From a virus: DNA of 33,147 bases. The DNA is taken from the IMG/VR virus record IMGVR_UViG_3300036766_000314, positions 1-33,147 of that record. One strand, given 5' to 3'. A model generated the notes under the pieces. It saw only the letters and a program-made list of their open reading frames with translations, was not told the origin of the DNA and searched no databases. Both the position numbers and the translations under genes were made by a program. Each line of letters opens with the position of its first letter. Position 1 is the stretch's first letter. Shown here piece after piece: positions 21,712 to 30,622 of this stretch.

Positions 21712-21996
21712 TTAGAAATTCCAATCATCATGGAATAGTTTATTCAATATGTAAGTAGTTGAGTATAAGCTAATTGCCATCATTAAATGACCAAAGACAT
21801 CTTCTGAATAAACATTAAATTTAAAACTGATAAAAAAACCAGCCCAAAAACTGAAACAATTTATACAATTGAATACTTTCAATCTATTTACTATTTTAAT
21901 ATTCCTAAACCATCTAAAAATAAATTCAGTAGTTACAATCCTTGAAATTCCAAATACTAATAAAATTGGAAAAATGATATTACTAATTACATACAT
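21712..21996 (-). CDS. Small membrane protein, DUF1360-like (94 aa)
   Basis: Three hydrophobic stretches: about 3-20, 44-60 and 66-86. The motif FNCINCFSFWAGFF (42-55) fits the CxxCxxFWxG signature of DUF1360-type phage/prophage membrane proteins. No signal peptide. It lies between the prohead protease and the sigma-like gene; a phage-type promoter is 21 bases upstream. Function unknown in the family, and two Cys may be a redox or metal pair. Confidence 0.6.
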   Translation of the reverse strand: MYVISNIIFPILLVFGISRIVTTEFIFRWFRNIKIVNRLKVFNCINCFSFWAGFFISFKFNVYSEDVFGHLMMAISLYSTTYILNKLFHDDWNF

Positions 21997-22016
21997 ACTT
22001 TATTGCTTTTTTACTA

Positions 22017-22043
22017 GTATATATTAAAGTCAGAATATCATTT
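22017..22043 (-). promoter_or_regulatory. Phage-type promoter for the packaging cassette
   Basis: On the minus strand: AAATGATATTCTGAC then TTTAATATATACTAG. The AAATGA...TTTAATATATA layout matches the 7750-7778 site. It would serve the 94-aa, sigma-like, TerS and TerL genes. Confidence 0.5.
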
Positions 22044-22054
22044 ATTTCCATTTT

Positions 22055-22690
22055 TTACAAATTTAATAAATCTAACAAATCACTATCATCTTCTTCAAGT
22101 AATCTAATCAGTTCATCTACTAATTCTATATCAGATAATTCAGTTAAATGATTTTCTAATATTTGTTGTCCCATTCTGACAAGCATTTGATTCATAAAAC
22201 ATTCAATAGAAAATCCATTTAATTCATGATTCTTAATCTTTTCCCACACTTCTAAATCATTTACTTTAAATGAACCAAACCATGTACCTACAGGTAAATT
22301 ATATCCATATATAGCAGACTTATCTTTTGATTGGTCTTCAACAATCCATGATTCAATTAAACTCATTGAACCAATACCATTATCTGAATGGTCAATATTA
22401 GTCGAATCCATTAATTTATTACTCATGAACATCTCCATACATTTCTTTACTGTTAAGACACTAAAAAAAACATAGTAACCATCACTATCATTACTTCTAA
22501 ATATGTTCTTATTTGGTATCATAATCGGACCAGTGATGATTTGCTGATCATTATCTAAACTGAACAACATCTTTTTATCATCTTTATTAAAATACATAGC
22601 ATATTCTTCAATAGCAGGTTCATAAACTAAACTGATTGCCGTTACAGGCATTGTGTTATTTTCATCAATAACTAATTCGTAAATTTTCAT
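22055..22690 (-). CDS. Prohead maturation protease, XkdF type
   Basis: 211 residues. The pattern of the XkdF/S78_2 serine protease family is present: VTAISLVYEPAIEEYAM (16-32), ITGPIMIPNKNIFR (52-65), a possible catalytic His101 (STNIDHSD), LIESWIVEDQSKDKS (111-125), PVGTWFGSFKVNDLEVW (133-149) and GFSIECF (159-165) holding the likely nucleophile Ser161. The C-terminal tail is acidic (LLEEDDSDLLDLL). It should cut scaffold and capsid N-termini inside the procapsid. It begins 2 bases after the tape measure stop, so it is separated from its substrate genes by the packaging cassette. Confidence 0.8.
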   Translation of the reverse strand: MKIYELVIDENNTMPVTAISLVYEPAIEEYAMYFNKDDKKMLFSLDNDQQIITGPIMIPNKNIFRSNDSDGYYVFFSVLTVKKCMEMFMSNKLMDSTNIDHSDNGIGSMSLIESWIVEDQSKDKSAIYGYNLPVGTWFGSFKVNDLEVWEKIKNHELNGFSIECFMNQMLVRMGQQILENHLTELSDIELVDELIRLLEEDDSDLLDLLNL

Positions 22691-22691
22691 A

Positions 22692-25600
22692 TTATATTAA
22701 CGCATTTTTTTGTATCACATTTACATTCTTTTGAGAATCTGTGATTTGTTTCTCTTGTATATATACATTCTTTGAATCTGACTTTGATAAACTATCATTA
22801 ACAGTTGAAACATTAGAACTAACTTTATTAATAGATTGTGCTAATTTATCTACAGTTTGTGATATTTCTAATATTATAGTATTTTGTGTTCCATCAACAA
22901 TTGGTCCAATAAATTTATGTGAAAAAGGTATATTACCACTATTCAAATTTTCCAGTATAGGTCTAAACTTTTGTGTTGAATTTTTATTTATAATAAATTC
23001 ACCCCCTTCAGCCTTAATATCAACACCACCATTTGAACCTTGATGCGATTCACCTTCAATGATACCACCTTTTTCATAAACAGGTACAAATTTCTGTTGT
23101 TTAATTGTTTGTATTTGAACGGCGGCCATTGCCGCACCTGCAATACCACCAATAATTAATCCAGGAAGACCACCTTGTGCAAATGATTGTGCAATACCTA
23201 ATGCTGTTGACATTATAACTTGTGTTATTTGATTTTTTTGTTTTGCATCAAATTGTTTTTTTTCTTCATCTGCTCTTAGTTTTGCATATTTTGTTCTAAT
23301 GTTTTCTTGTGCAATTGAATTACCTTCTGTATCTTTTAATTCACGATTCATTTTAGCATCCTGTTTAGCATTAAACATTTGCATTTCTGCTTCCATTTTC
23401 TTATTTTCGTATTCAACATACATATCGAAACCTTGTTTTGCAAAATCAGCATATACTACTGCTAATTTACCATATCTTTTCATTTGTAAATCGAATAAAA
23501 ATTTATCTTGTTTATCTTCATCCATTAGATCAAAGGTATTTCTATCTTCTAAATCTTTACCTATTAAATTTGTTTTATCCCCTGAAAATTTATCTATTTC
23601 ATTTTGACTTTTTTTGAAATCTGTATATCCAATTTTATTTTGAACATATCCTAACACACCACCACTATTAATATTTTCTTTAGTTCTAACAGCCCCTAAT
23701 AATTTATCTACTTCTGAAAGTTTTGCTTTATTCTCTTCAGTCACAGGTAATTTAGATAATGATTCTTTTAATTCTGTTAAATCTTTTGTCATTTGTTTTC
23801 CAACTGCATTATACATATCTATTGCATATTGCTCATTAAATTTTGCTAAATTATCATAAGACACAGCAGTTTTATTCATAGTATTCTTTATACCATTTCT
23901 TAATTCTGTTGAAAATTTATATAAACTTGCATCAGTATCTCCCATCATTTTAGTTTTACTTCTATTAAAATCTAAACTTTCTGCTAATATTTTCTGATTA
24001 GAATTAATAACATATCCTAACTCTTTATTATATGATGATGCATAAACTTCCTTTGAACTAACATTACCATATTTATCTGTTGGTTGATTAGATATATTTG
24101 AAATAGACCTACGACTTTTAGACATTTCTATCATTTGACCTGCATAAACTTTAGCGGACTCATTAGTTAAATCATACATTTCTTGTAATTCTTTAACGAT
24201 TCGATTGAAAATCATACCTGTTGTATCCTCAATCTTATTCATAGAATCCTCAGGTGAATGTGTTTTAGAATAATTTTCTAATAATTTAAAAGAATTATCA
24301 TTAAATTTCATTATATCAGTTAATCCTTTATTTATATCATCAACACTCATCTTAGTGTTTATATCTTTTAATGCTTCAATATCCTTTTGAATTAGATTAG
24401 CACCTTCTTTAAATGATCCAGTAGTATATTTAATAGGTAACATAGAACCACTTTGAATTGCTTTATATGTATCTCTAATTAACTTTTCTTCTTCTGCTTG
24501 TCTAATAGTCTCATTCTTTTCTTTACTAATTAACAATCTTCTAATGTTATATTGTTGGATTAAATTTTCTTGTTTAATATAAGTATCACCTAAAGATGTT
24601 AATGCATCCATTTCAGATTTAATATTATCTTGTTGTAATTTCATGAAATCTGTATCCCATAACTTACGATACCAAACTTCTTTTTGACTTTCAGTTACAA
24701 CCTTTTCTTTACCTAACCATAAACTATTATCAGCATTAATAGTAGGTGCATTACCTACACCAAATTTTTCATAAGATGATCTATTTAATATCTCTCTATT
24801 AGTTTCATACATAGGATTAGACTTATCAAATACTTGTTGTTTTAAATATAATAATTTTTGATATTCTAATGCTTTAACATCATTCTCATAAGTCTTACCA
24901 TTAATACCATTAGATATTTCAATTGAATTAGTTAACATTTGAATATGTTTATCTAATCTATCCATATTCATTATTTCAATTTGCATATTATCATTTTCAC
25001 GGTATTGTGCTTTTTGCATCTTATTCATACCAGAATAACCATTTGTAGTTCTATCTAATTTTTGTTTTTCAATAATTATTTTTTTATAATCTTCAAATTC
25101 TTTATCACTTAAAACCTTTGATTGAGAATACATAGTTATCTTTTGTTGAAGTTTTAATCTTTCATACTTCAAATTAATTTCTATTTTTCTTTGTTCATAA
25201 TTAATTGTACCTTCTACATCTTCTTTAAATGATTTATCTAACATTGCACGTTCATATTGACGTTGTTGCTCTAAAGTAGCATTACCATATTCAACCATTA
25301 CTGCTAAGTTAGATTCCATTTGCTGTTTTTTCTTAGTTTGATATTTCGCAGTTTCTTCAGTTAGCTTACTAAATTCATCTTGTAGTGCATCAAATTTACT
25401 TACTGGATTTGTAGATGTATCATATTCAGTATAGTCTTTGAACTTATCTAATTGTTGATTCAATCTATCTATGTCAGTAAAGAATTGTTTTGGCATCCAG
25501 CCAATTGTCAACTTATTAAGAAATTTTGTTGTTGGGTCTGCTTTATTTATTTTATCAACCTTAGATGAGATATTATCTAATTGATTTCCCAAATCATCAA

Positions 25601-26990
25601 TAAATTTAGGTGTATTACTATATATCGTAGAAACATCAACAGTTGTTAATCCTAATTGTTTTCTAGTATTAACATCTAATTGCTTTAATATCGCATTATA
25701 TTCAATAGCATCCTTCTTCATTCTTTCTAAATTAGTATCTCTTTCCTTTTTAACAGATTCTAATTCAGCTATTTTAGATTCTTGTTTTAGTATTTCCTCT
25801 AAAACTTTAGAATATGCACCAGCATTTTTTGGAACATCTTTAAACATTTCAGAATACTTAGATTCAATTAATTTCATTATATCTAACTTTTTATCTAGAT
25901 CAGCTTCATTTAGTGAAAACAATAAAGATTGTGCCTCGCCTACATTTTTATAATCACTTTCATTTTTAATTAATTCACCAATATTTACTTTTGGTGGTTT
26001 AGAAAATATATTATATAATGCAACTGCACCTGCCGTTGCTAATGCTATACCAGCAATCCATGGTGCAAAAGGATTAATTGTTGCTAACCATTTCATCACA
26101 CCACCTAAACCTTCGATAATAGTTATAGTACCATCTATTGCTTTACCCAATGCCATAGCATTTGCAATCTTCTTTAACATTTCTTTAGATTCATCAGATT
26201 CATCACCTGCTAATAGAATATATGCTTCGGACAAATCGCCAAACCCTTGCGCTAATTTCTTTGAACCTTCTAATGCTTTCATTCGAATTTCATTAGTCTG
26301 TTCGGTTGTTTGATTTAAACTTCGTAAATGTTCTTCTTGTTCTTGAATAGTACTACTCATCGTGTTAAATTCAGTAGAACCGACCGCCATAGATTGTAAT
26401 TCAAGTTTGTTTTGTTTAATTTCGTCTTGCAATGAATTTAAACTTGTTATATTTGTTTGAACACCTTGATCAAAAGCACCTTGATAATTACCAACACTTC
26501 TTTGGAAGTCACCATAACTTTGTTCTAAATCTTTAATTTCTTGATTTAATTCAGCAGTATTAGTTAATAATTCTCTTCCTATATCTGAATCACGGTCAGT
26601 TGCAGACATTTGTGCAAACTGTTTTTTCAGTTCAGATAAATTATTCCTCATTGCAATTAAAGATGTTTGATCAACTTGAACATTCATCTTAGTCGCAACT
26701 TTCATTTGATCTTGAACTTTCTTAATTTGTGTATTCAAATTCTTAAATGCTTCACCACCTAAATCAGTTTTACCTAATTCTTGTTGTAAACCTTTAAGTT
26801 TTGCTTTCAAACTATTTAAAGTATTTTCCATCTCTACTTGAATACCATCATTAACATCCTTACCGACTGCTTTACCTAATTTAGAATCTTGTTGTATCTT
26901 CTTTAATTTAGATTCAACATCGGTTAATCCTTGTACAAAATTAGAAGTATCTAATTCGATCTTAATTATATATTTTTCTTCATCTTCCAT
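22692..26990 (-). CDS. Tail tape measure protein
   Basis: 1432 residues, by far the longest gene. The start (ELDTSNFVQGLTDVESKLKKI) is the usual opening of Bacteroidota tape measure proteins. Long coiled coils fill residues 20-260 and 390-1250. A hydrophobic region lies around 290-325 (ATINPFAPWIAGIALATAG), and a Gly-rich membrane-like stretch at about 1275-1300 (GGLPGLIIGGIAGAAMAA) is followed by the KGGIIEGESHQGSNGG segment typical of these proteins. Length sets tail length; at about 1.5 angstrom per residue this predicts a tail near 200 nm. The first gene with clear tail function after the fibres, with an NlpC/P60-like gene 4 bases before it. Confidence 0.9.
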   Translation of the reverse strand: MEDEEKYIIKIELDTSNFVQGLTDVESKLKKIQQDSKLGKAVGKDVNDGIQVEMENTLNSLKAKLKGLQQELGKTDLGGEAFKNLNTQIKKVQDQMKVATKMNVQVDQTSLIAMRNNLSELKKQFAQMSATDRDSDIGRELLTNTAELNQEIKDLEQSYGDFQRSVGNYQGAFDQGVQTNITSLNSLQDEIKQNKLELQSMAVGSTEFNTMSSTIQEQEEHLRSLNQTTEQTNEIRMKALEGSKKLAQGFGDLSEAYILLAGDESDESKEMLKKIANAMALGKAIDGTITIIEGLGGVMKWLATINPFAPWIAGIALATAGAVALYNIFSKPPKVNIGELIKNESDYKNVGEAQSLLFSLNEADLDKKLDIMKLIESKYSEMFKDVPKNAGAYSKVLEEILKQESKIAELESVKKERDTNLERMKKDAIEYNAILKQLDVNTRKQLGLTTVDVSTIYSNTPKFIDDLGNQLDNISSKVDKINKADPTTKFLNKLTIGWMPKQFFTDIDRLNQQLDKFKDYTEYDTSTNPVSKFDALQDEFSKLTEETAKYQTKKKQQMESNLAVMVEYGNATLEQQRQYERAMLDKSFKEDVEGTINYEQRKIEINLKYERLKLQQKITMYSQSKVLSDKEFEDYKKIIIEKQKLDRTTNGYSGMNKMQKAQYRENDNMQIEIMNMDRLDKHIQMLTNSIEISNGINGKTYENDVKALEYQKLLYLKQQVFDKSNPMYETNREILNRSSYEKFGVGNAPTINADNSLWLGKEKVVTESQKEVWYRKLWDTDFMKLQQDNIKSEMDALTSLGDTYIKQENLIQQYNIRRLLISKEKNETIRQAEEEKLIRDTYKAIQSGSMLPIKYTTGSFKEGANLIQKDIEALKDINTKMSVDDINKGLTDIMKFNDNSFKLLENYSKTHSPEDSMNKIEDTTGMIFNRIVKELQEMYDLTNESAKVYAGQMIEMSKSRRSISNISNQPTDKYGNVSSKEVYASSYNKELGYVINSNQKILAESLDFNRSKTKMMGDTDASLYKFSTELRNGIKNTMNKTAVSYDNLAKFNEQYAIDMYNAVGKQMTKDLTELKESLSKLPVTEENKAKLSEVDKLLGAVRTKENINSGGVLGYVQNKIGYTDFKKSQNEIDKFSGDKTNLIGKDLEDRNTFDLMDEDKQDKFLFDLQMKRYGKLAVVYADFAKQGFDMYVEYENKKMEAEMQMFNAKQDAKMNRELKDTEGNSIAQENIRTKYAKLRADEEKKQFDAKQKNQITQVIMSTALGIAQSFAQGGLPGLIIGGIAGAAMAAVQIQTIKQQKFVPVYEKGGIIEGESHQGSNGGVDIKAEGGEFIINKNSTQKFRPILENLNSGNIPFSHKFIGPIVDGTQNTIILEISQTVDKLAQSINKVSSNVSTVNDSLSKSDSKNVYIQEKQITDSQKNVNVIQKNALI

Positions 26991-26994
26991 TATA

Positions 26995-27510
26995 TTATTC
27001 TATTATTTTACCTGTTTTGAATTTATCAAATAGTGTTTTACCTGTCACAACAGTTCCATTCAATTCACTTATACCTAACATGTTAAGATAAACATTAAAT
27101 AAATCATAACATATCATCTTAGTTTGATCATTTATGATATTAAATTTAAAGAACTTCCTAAGTATAATTTTCAACAATAATACCTTTTCATATTTTATAT
27201 TTGAATTAAATAAATCATGTATCTTTCTTAATGAATTTCTTTTTAAAATTAATCCTGAATTGATTTTAACTAATGCATAGTCAGTATTCAATTCCATCAT
27301 CTTAGATAAAGGAACTAACTCAATCCCATTAGCCATATCCATTTGAATTAAAACTAATTCATCATCGAATATATCTACAATTGCAATGTGACTATATCTA
27401 CATTTATCTAATAATCTAATTAGTTTAGACACAATACCTTTATTCTTAAATAGTATTGCATCACCTACTTCTATTTCATCTATGTTTAAAATATATTCTT
27501 TACAATTCAT
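26995..27510 (-). CDS. Permuted NlpC/P60-type (YiiX/YebB-like) cysteine hydrolase
   Basis: 171 residues. The order of catalytic parts is circularly permuted, as in the YiiX family: EVGDAILFK...VSKLIRLLDKC opens the fold, RYSHIAIVD gives His41, and the nucleophile Cys134 comes late in KMICYDLFNVYLNMLGI. Asn or Asp residues at about 46-50 may complete the site. In bacteria these enzymes cut peptidoglycan peptide or similar amides. Placed between a 223-aa protein and the tape measure gene, it may be a tail-borne wall hydrolase that helps DNA entry; a role in lysis is less likely with the M15 enzyme present. Confidence 0.7.
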   Translation of the reverse strand: MNCKEYILNIDEIEVGDAILFKNKGIVSKLIRLLDKCRYSHIAIVDIFDDELVLIQMDMANGIELVPLSKMMELNTDYALVKINSGLILKRNSLRKIHDLFNSNIKYEKVLLLKIILRKFFKFNIINDQTKMICYDLFNVYLNMLGISELNGTVVTGKTLFDKFKTGKIIE

Positions 27511-27512
27511 TA

Positions 27513-28184
27513 TTAAATTAATCCTTTTTCAAATGTAACAGATTCAAATACTGCTTCAAATATTGGCAATGCAAGTTTCTGTGTTTCAGATACTTGGAAA
27601 CCATGTCCGATATATTTAATAAAGTAATTATAATTTGTTAAAAGTCCTTGTTTAATTTCTGATGTTTGAACTTGTTTAACTACTGTTTTATAACTTGGAA
27701 CTAATGGTCTTTCATCATCAATATATTGTTGTAATTCACATTGAACTAATTCAGTATGACTAATTGGTTGATTATTTTCATCAACACCATCAGAAATTTC
27801 AATTGTATAAGGTTCAAACCATAATTGATTAATAGATTTAGTTTGTATCCAATTTTCATCAGGTACAAAACAATCAAATACTTGTTCAGATTGTTCAACA
27901 TAAACATAAGGATCATCTACTAATTTACCTGTTGCTTCATATCTATATCTTGTATCATCTGCAAATATAGACCATTGTTTATCAAATCTCCATATTCCAT
28001 CAGGAAATAAAATATCATCTTTAATTACAACATCTATTCTTCTTTCATATGTGTTAAAAGTTAATTGAACAGCATAACTCCTGTAATCTACATTATCTTT
28101 AGTGTAATAAATACATGGCATATCACCATAATTACTATCTTCAATTAAATGTTTATTTACTAATTTTAAAAATGTTTTTCTCAT
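27513..28184 (-). CDS. Hypothetical protein upstream of the tail hydrolase (223 aa)
   Basis: A mainly beta protein rich in Tyr, Asp and Gln (DTRYRYEATGKLVDDPYVYV, NYFIKYIGHGFQV), no signal peptide or membrane helix. It starts a unit behind the phage-type promoter at 28200-28230, running into the hydrolase gene with 2 bases between. The family is not recognised. Between fibres and tape measure, a tail structural part is the simplest guess. Confidence 0.65.
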   Translation of the reverse strand: MRKTFLKLVNKHLIEDSNYGDMPCIYYTKDNVDYRSYAVQLTFNTYERRIDVVIKDDILFPDGIWRFDKQWSIFADDTRYRYEATGKLVDDPYVYVEQSEQVFDCFVPDENWIQTKSINQLWFEPYTIEISDGVDENNQPISHTELVQCELQQYIDDERPLVPSYKTVVKQVQTSEIKQGLLTNYNYFIKYIGHGFQVSETQKLALPIFEAVFESVTFEKGLI

Positions 28185-28199
28185 TTATCTATTTTTATT

Positions 28200-28230
28200 T
28201 TATATATTAAATAATTAATATGTGTTTTTT
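28200..28230 (-). promoter_or_regulatory. Phage-type promoter for the tail unit
   Basis: On the minus strand: AAAAAACACATATTAAT then TATTTAATATATA, with the class's 24-base spacing. It lies between the fibre gene stop at 28234 and the 223-aa gene's ATG. Confidence 0.65.
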
Positions 28231-28233
28231 CTA

Positions 28234-30603
28234 TTATGTTATTATTGTGCCACCATTATTATTAATAGTGTTAGTTGGTGTATATCCATTCTTATTTAAT
28301 GTACCACCTGAATTAACATTAACAATAGATGTTCCTAATGCATTATTACCTATAATTAATATAGTACCTTCATTAATATCTATTGTTCCAGTTAAAGTAT
28401 TAGTTCCTGATAATGTTTGAATACCTGTTCCTGATTTAATAATTGATACAGCACCACTGATAACAGAATCTGCTGTATAATTAGAACTATTATTTATAGT
28501 TAGTGTTGCTGAACCTGTTGTTACATCAACTTTAACACCTGTACTTATACCTTTTATAGTTTGATCAAATGCTGATGTGTTCGCCATATTACTCAATCTT
28601 AATATACTACCTGCTGTACCAATAATAATACCTGTTGGTGATAATGTATTTAATGCACCACAATAAACAAATCCACTTGAATTAGCAATATTTAATGTAC
28701 CATAAGTATTTGCAGTATTACTAAATTCTATTCTTGCTGAATCTAATGTTTGAAGTTGCCCTGTTGATAATGATATCTGCCCTGTAACTTTACCATAACT
28801 ACTACCACCCCTTAACACAAATGCTGGTGTTACTGTTCCTAATACTGAAAATCCTATATTACCTGAAATTATACATGGTGTGGATGATCCACCTGCAAAA
28901 GCAATTGATGATTGACCATTATTTGATGTGTTATCTACAGTTACATTACCTGATATTGTAGAACTTGCACCTAATGAAATAGTTGCTCTATAACTTGAAC
29001 CATAACCTCTAATCATAGTTATATTATTAGAAATAGTTAAACCTGATGAAAACTGTATGCTATTATTAAACATGTTAGTACCATAAATAGATATATCACC
29101 ATAACCAAATGCTCTACTTGTATTTGCAAATATTGAAGTAACATTAGCACTTGGTTTTATTGAAGTATTACCACTGTATGTATTATTACCATTGATGGTT
29201 AATTGTCCGCTACTTGTATAGTTAAAATTACCTGTACCACTAATGATACCTGATAGTGTTTGATTTGTTGAACTATTAAATTCGAATGTACCATTGTTTA
29301 TAATATTACCACTGTATGTTGTACCATTAAATGTTGCACCACTACTAAGTTTAAATGTTCCTTGATTAATTGTTGTTGTACCATTATATGTATTTCCTGA
29401 ATTATTTAGTGTTAGTGTTGATGTACCTGATTTTACTAACATACCTGTTGCACCACCCAATATACCACTTAATATTTGTTCACTTGAACTTAACCATTTA
29501 AACACATTATTTGTACCATTAAAATTTATATTACCAACATAATTAGCTGTAGTTCCACTACCTAAACTTGAACTACCTTTAAATATTAAAGTTGAACCTA
29601 AACCATACATTATAAGATTAGAAGTGTAACCACTTGACTGACTTGTTATAGCAAGAGAACCACCATTTATAATACCGATACTTGGATTTAAACCCCTATC
29701 TAATAATTCACCATTAATCGTTAAATCTCCTGTTGAATTTAATGTACCAGCATATGCTGAAAACAAAGTAATGTATTGACCAGGATATATTTTAATATTA
29801 GAATCTATAATTGTACCACTCGCACCTGCATTAATAAATACATGATTCATATTACCATCATACCCATGTAATCTAGCATAACCTGTTGAACCTGACATTC
29901 TTATTATTGTTGGGTTATCAATAACGCATATAGCATTTGCTGAACAATTCCATAAAACACCACTATTTAAATAGATCCCTGATGTTGAACCTGTACCATT
30001 ACCATAACAAACAATATAGCCTTTTGATGCACTTCCACCGACATTACCTTGATTATTAGTTGTATTTAATAATAATGTTGAATTTTTATTAACATAAATA
30101 TAATCACCAAAACTTGCTTTAAATAGAGAGTAATCTATTTTTACATTACCTGTTGTAAATGGGCTACCGTTACTTCCAACATATAAATTACCAGTCACTC
30201 CTGTTGGATTACCACCTAACGTCAAATAACCATTCCCTAAGACAGTTAAACCTGTTGTTGATACAAGTTCACTATTTATTGTTGCCGATTGATTACAGTA
30301 GATATATGGTGTATTCTTATTGATTGTTCCACCACTTATATTAAATGTTCCAACTGCGGTTGAATTAAATGTAATATCATTAACTGTTGGATTAGTTGTA
30401 AATCCATTCATAGTTATTGTACCTGCTGTTATAGCATAATTACTTGGAAATATTAAATTTTTATTATTAATGTATGCAGTAGTAGTTTGACCACTTGTTA
30501 ATGACCAAAACTTACTACCACTATCCCATATTGAACCATTATCATTCCATTGTAAATAACTAATTAAAGTTGATGGATTTATACTTGAATTATATTTTAT
30601 CAT
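28234..30603 (-). CDS. Beta-helix fibre with autotransporter-type repeats (789 aa)
   Basis: Almost wholly Gly, Asn, Ser and Thr. Repeats such as LTINGNNTYSGNTSI, LTLNNSGNTYNGTTTINQGT, LSGTNTLTGTIDINEG and IISGTGNFNYTSSG (from about residue 390 on) match the autotransporter-associated beta-strand (PATR) repeat, a right-handed beta-helix rung normally found in secreted bacterial adhesins. The N-terminus (MIKYNSSINPSTLISYLQWN) may attach to the tail. There is no signal peptide and no autotransporter barrel, so it is a phage structural protein or fibre using this fold. It follows another fibre 19 bases downstream of that gene's stop. Confidence 0.7.
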   Translation of the reverse strand: MIKYNSSINPSTLISYLQWNDNGSIWDSGSKFWSLTSGQTTTAYINNKNLIFPSNYAITAGTITMNGFTTNPTVNDITFNSTAVGTFNISGGTINKNTPYIYCNQSATINSELVSTTGLTVLGNGYLTLGGNPTGVTGNLYVGSNGSPFTTGNVKIDYSLFKASFGDYIYVNKNSTLLLNTTNNQGNVGGSASKGYIVCYGNGTGSTSGIYLNSGVLWNCSANAICVIDNPTIIRMSGSTGYARLHGYDGNMNHVFINAGASGTIIDSNIKIYPGQYITLFSAYAGTLNSTGDLTINGELLDRGLNPSIGIINGGSLAITSQSSGYTSNLIMYGLGSTLIFKGSSSLGSGTTANYVGNINFNGTNNVFKWLSSSEQILSGILGGATGMLVKSGTSTLTLNNSGNTYNGTTTINQGTFKLSSGATFNGTTYSGNIINNGTFEFNSSTNQTLSGIISGTGNFNYTSSGQLTINGNNTYSGNTSIKPSANVTSIFANTSRAFGYGDISIYGTNMFNNSIQFSSGLTISNNITMIRGYGSSYRATISLGASSTISGNVTVDNTSNNGQSSIAFAGGSSTPCIISGNIGFSVLGTVTPAFVLRGGSSYGKVTGQISLSTGQLQTLDSARIEFSNTANTYGTLNIANSSGFVYCGALNTLSPTGIIIGTAGSILRLSNMANTSAFDQTIKGISTGVKVDVTTGSATLTINNSSNYTADSVISGAVSIIKSGTGIQTLSGTNTLTGTIDINEGTILIIGNNALGTSIVNVNSGGTLNKNGYTPTNTINNNGGTIIT

Positions 30604-30622
30604 GTTTATATATATTAAAATT

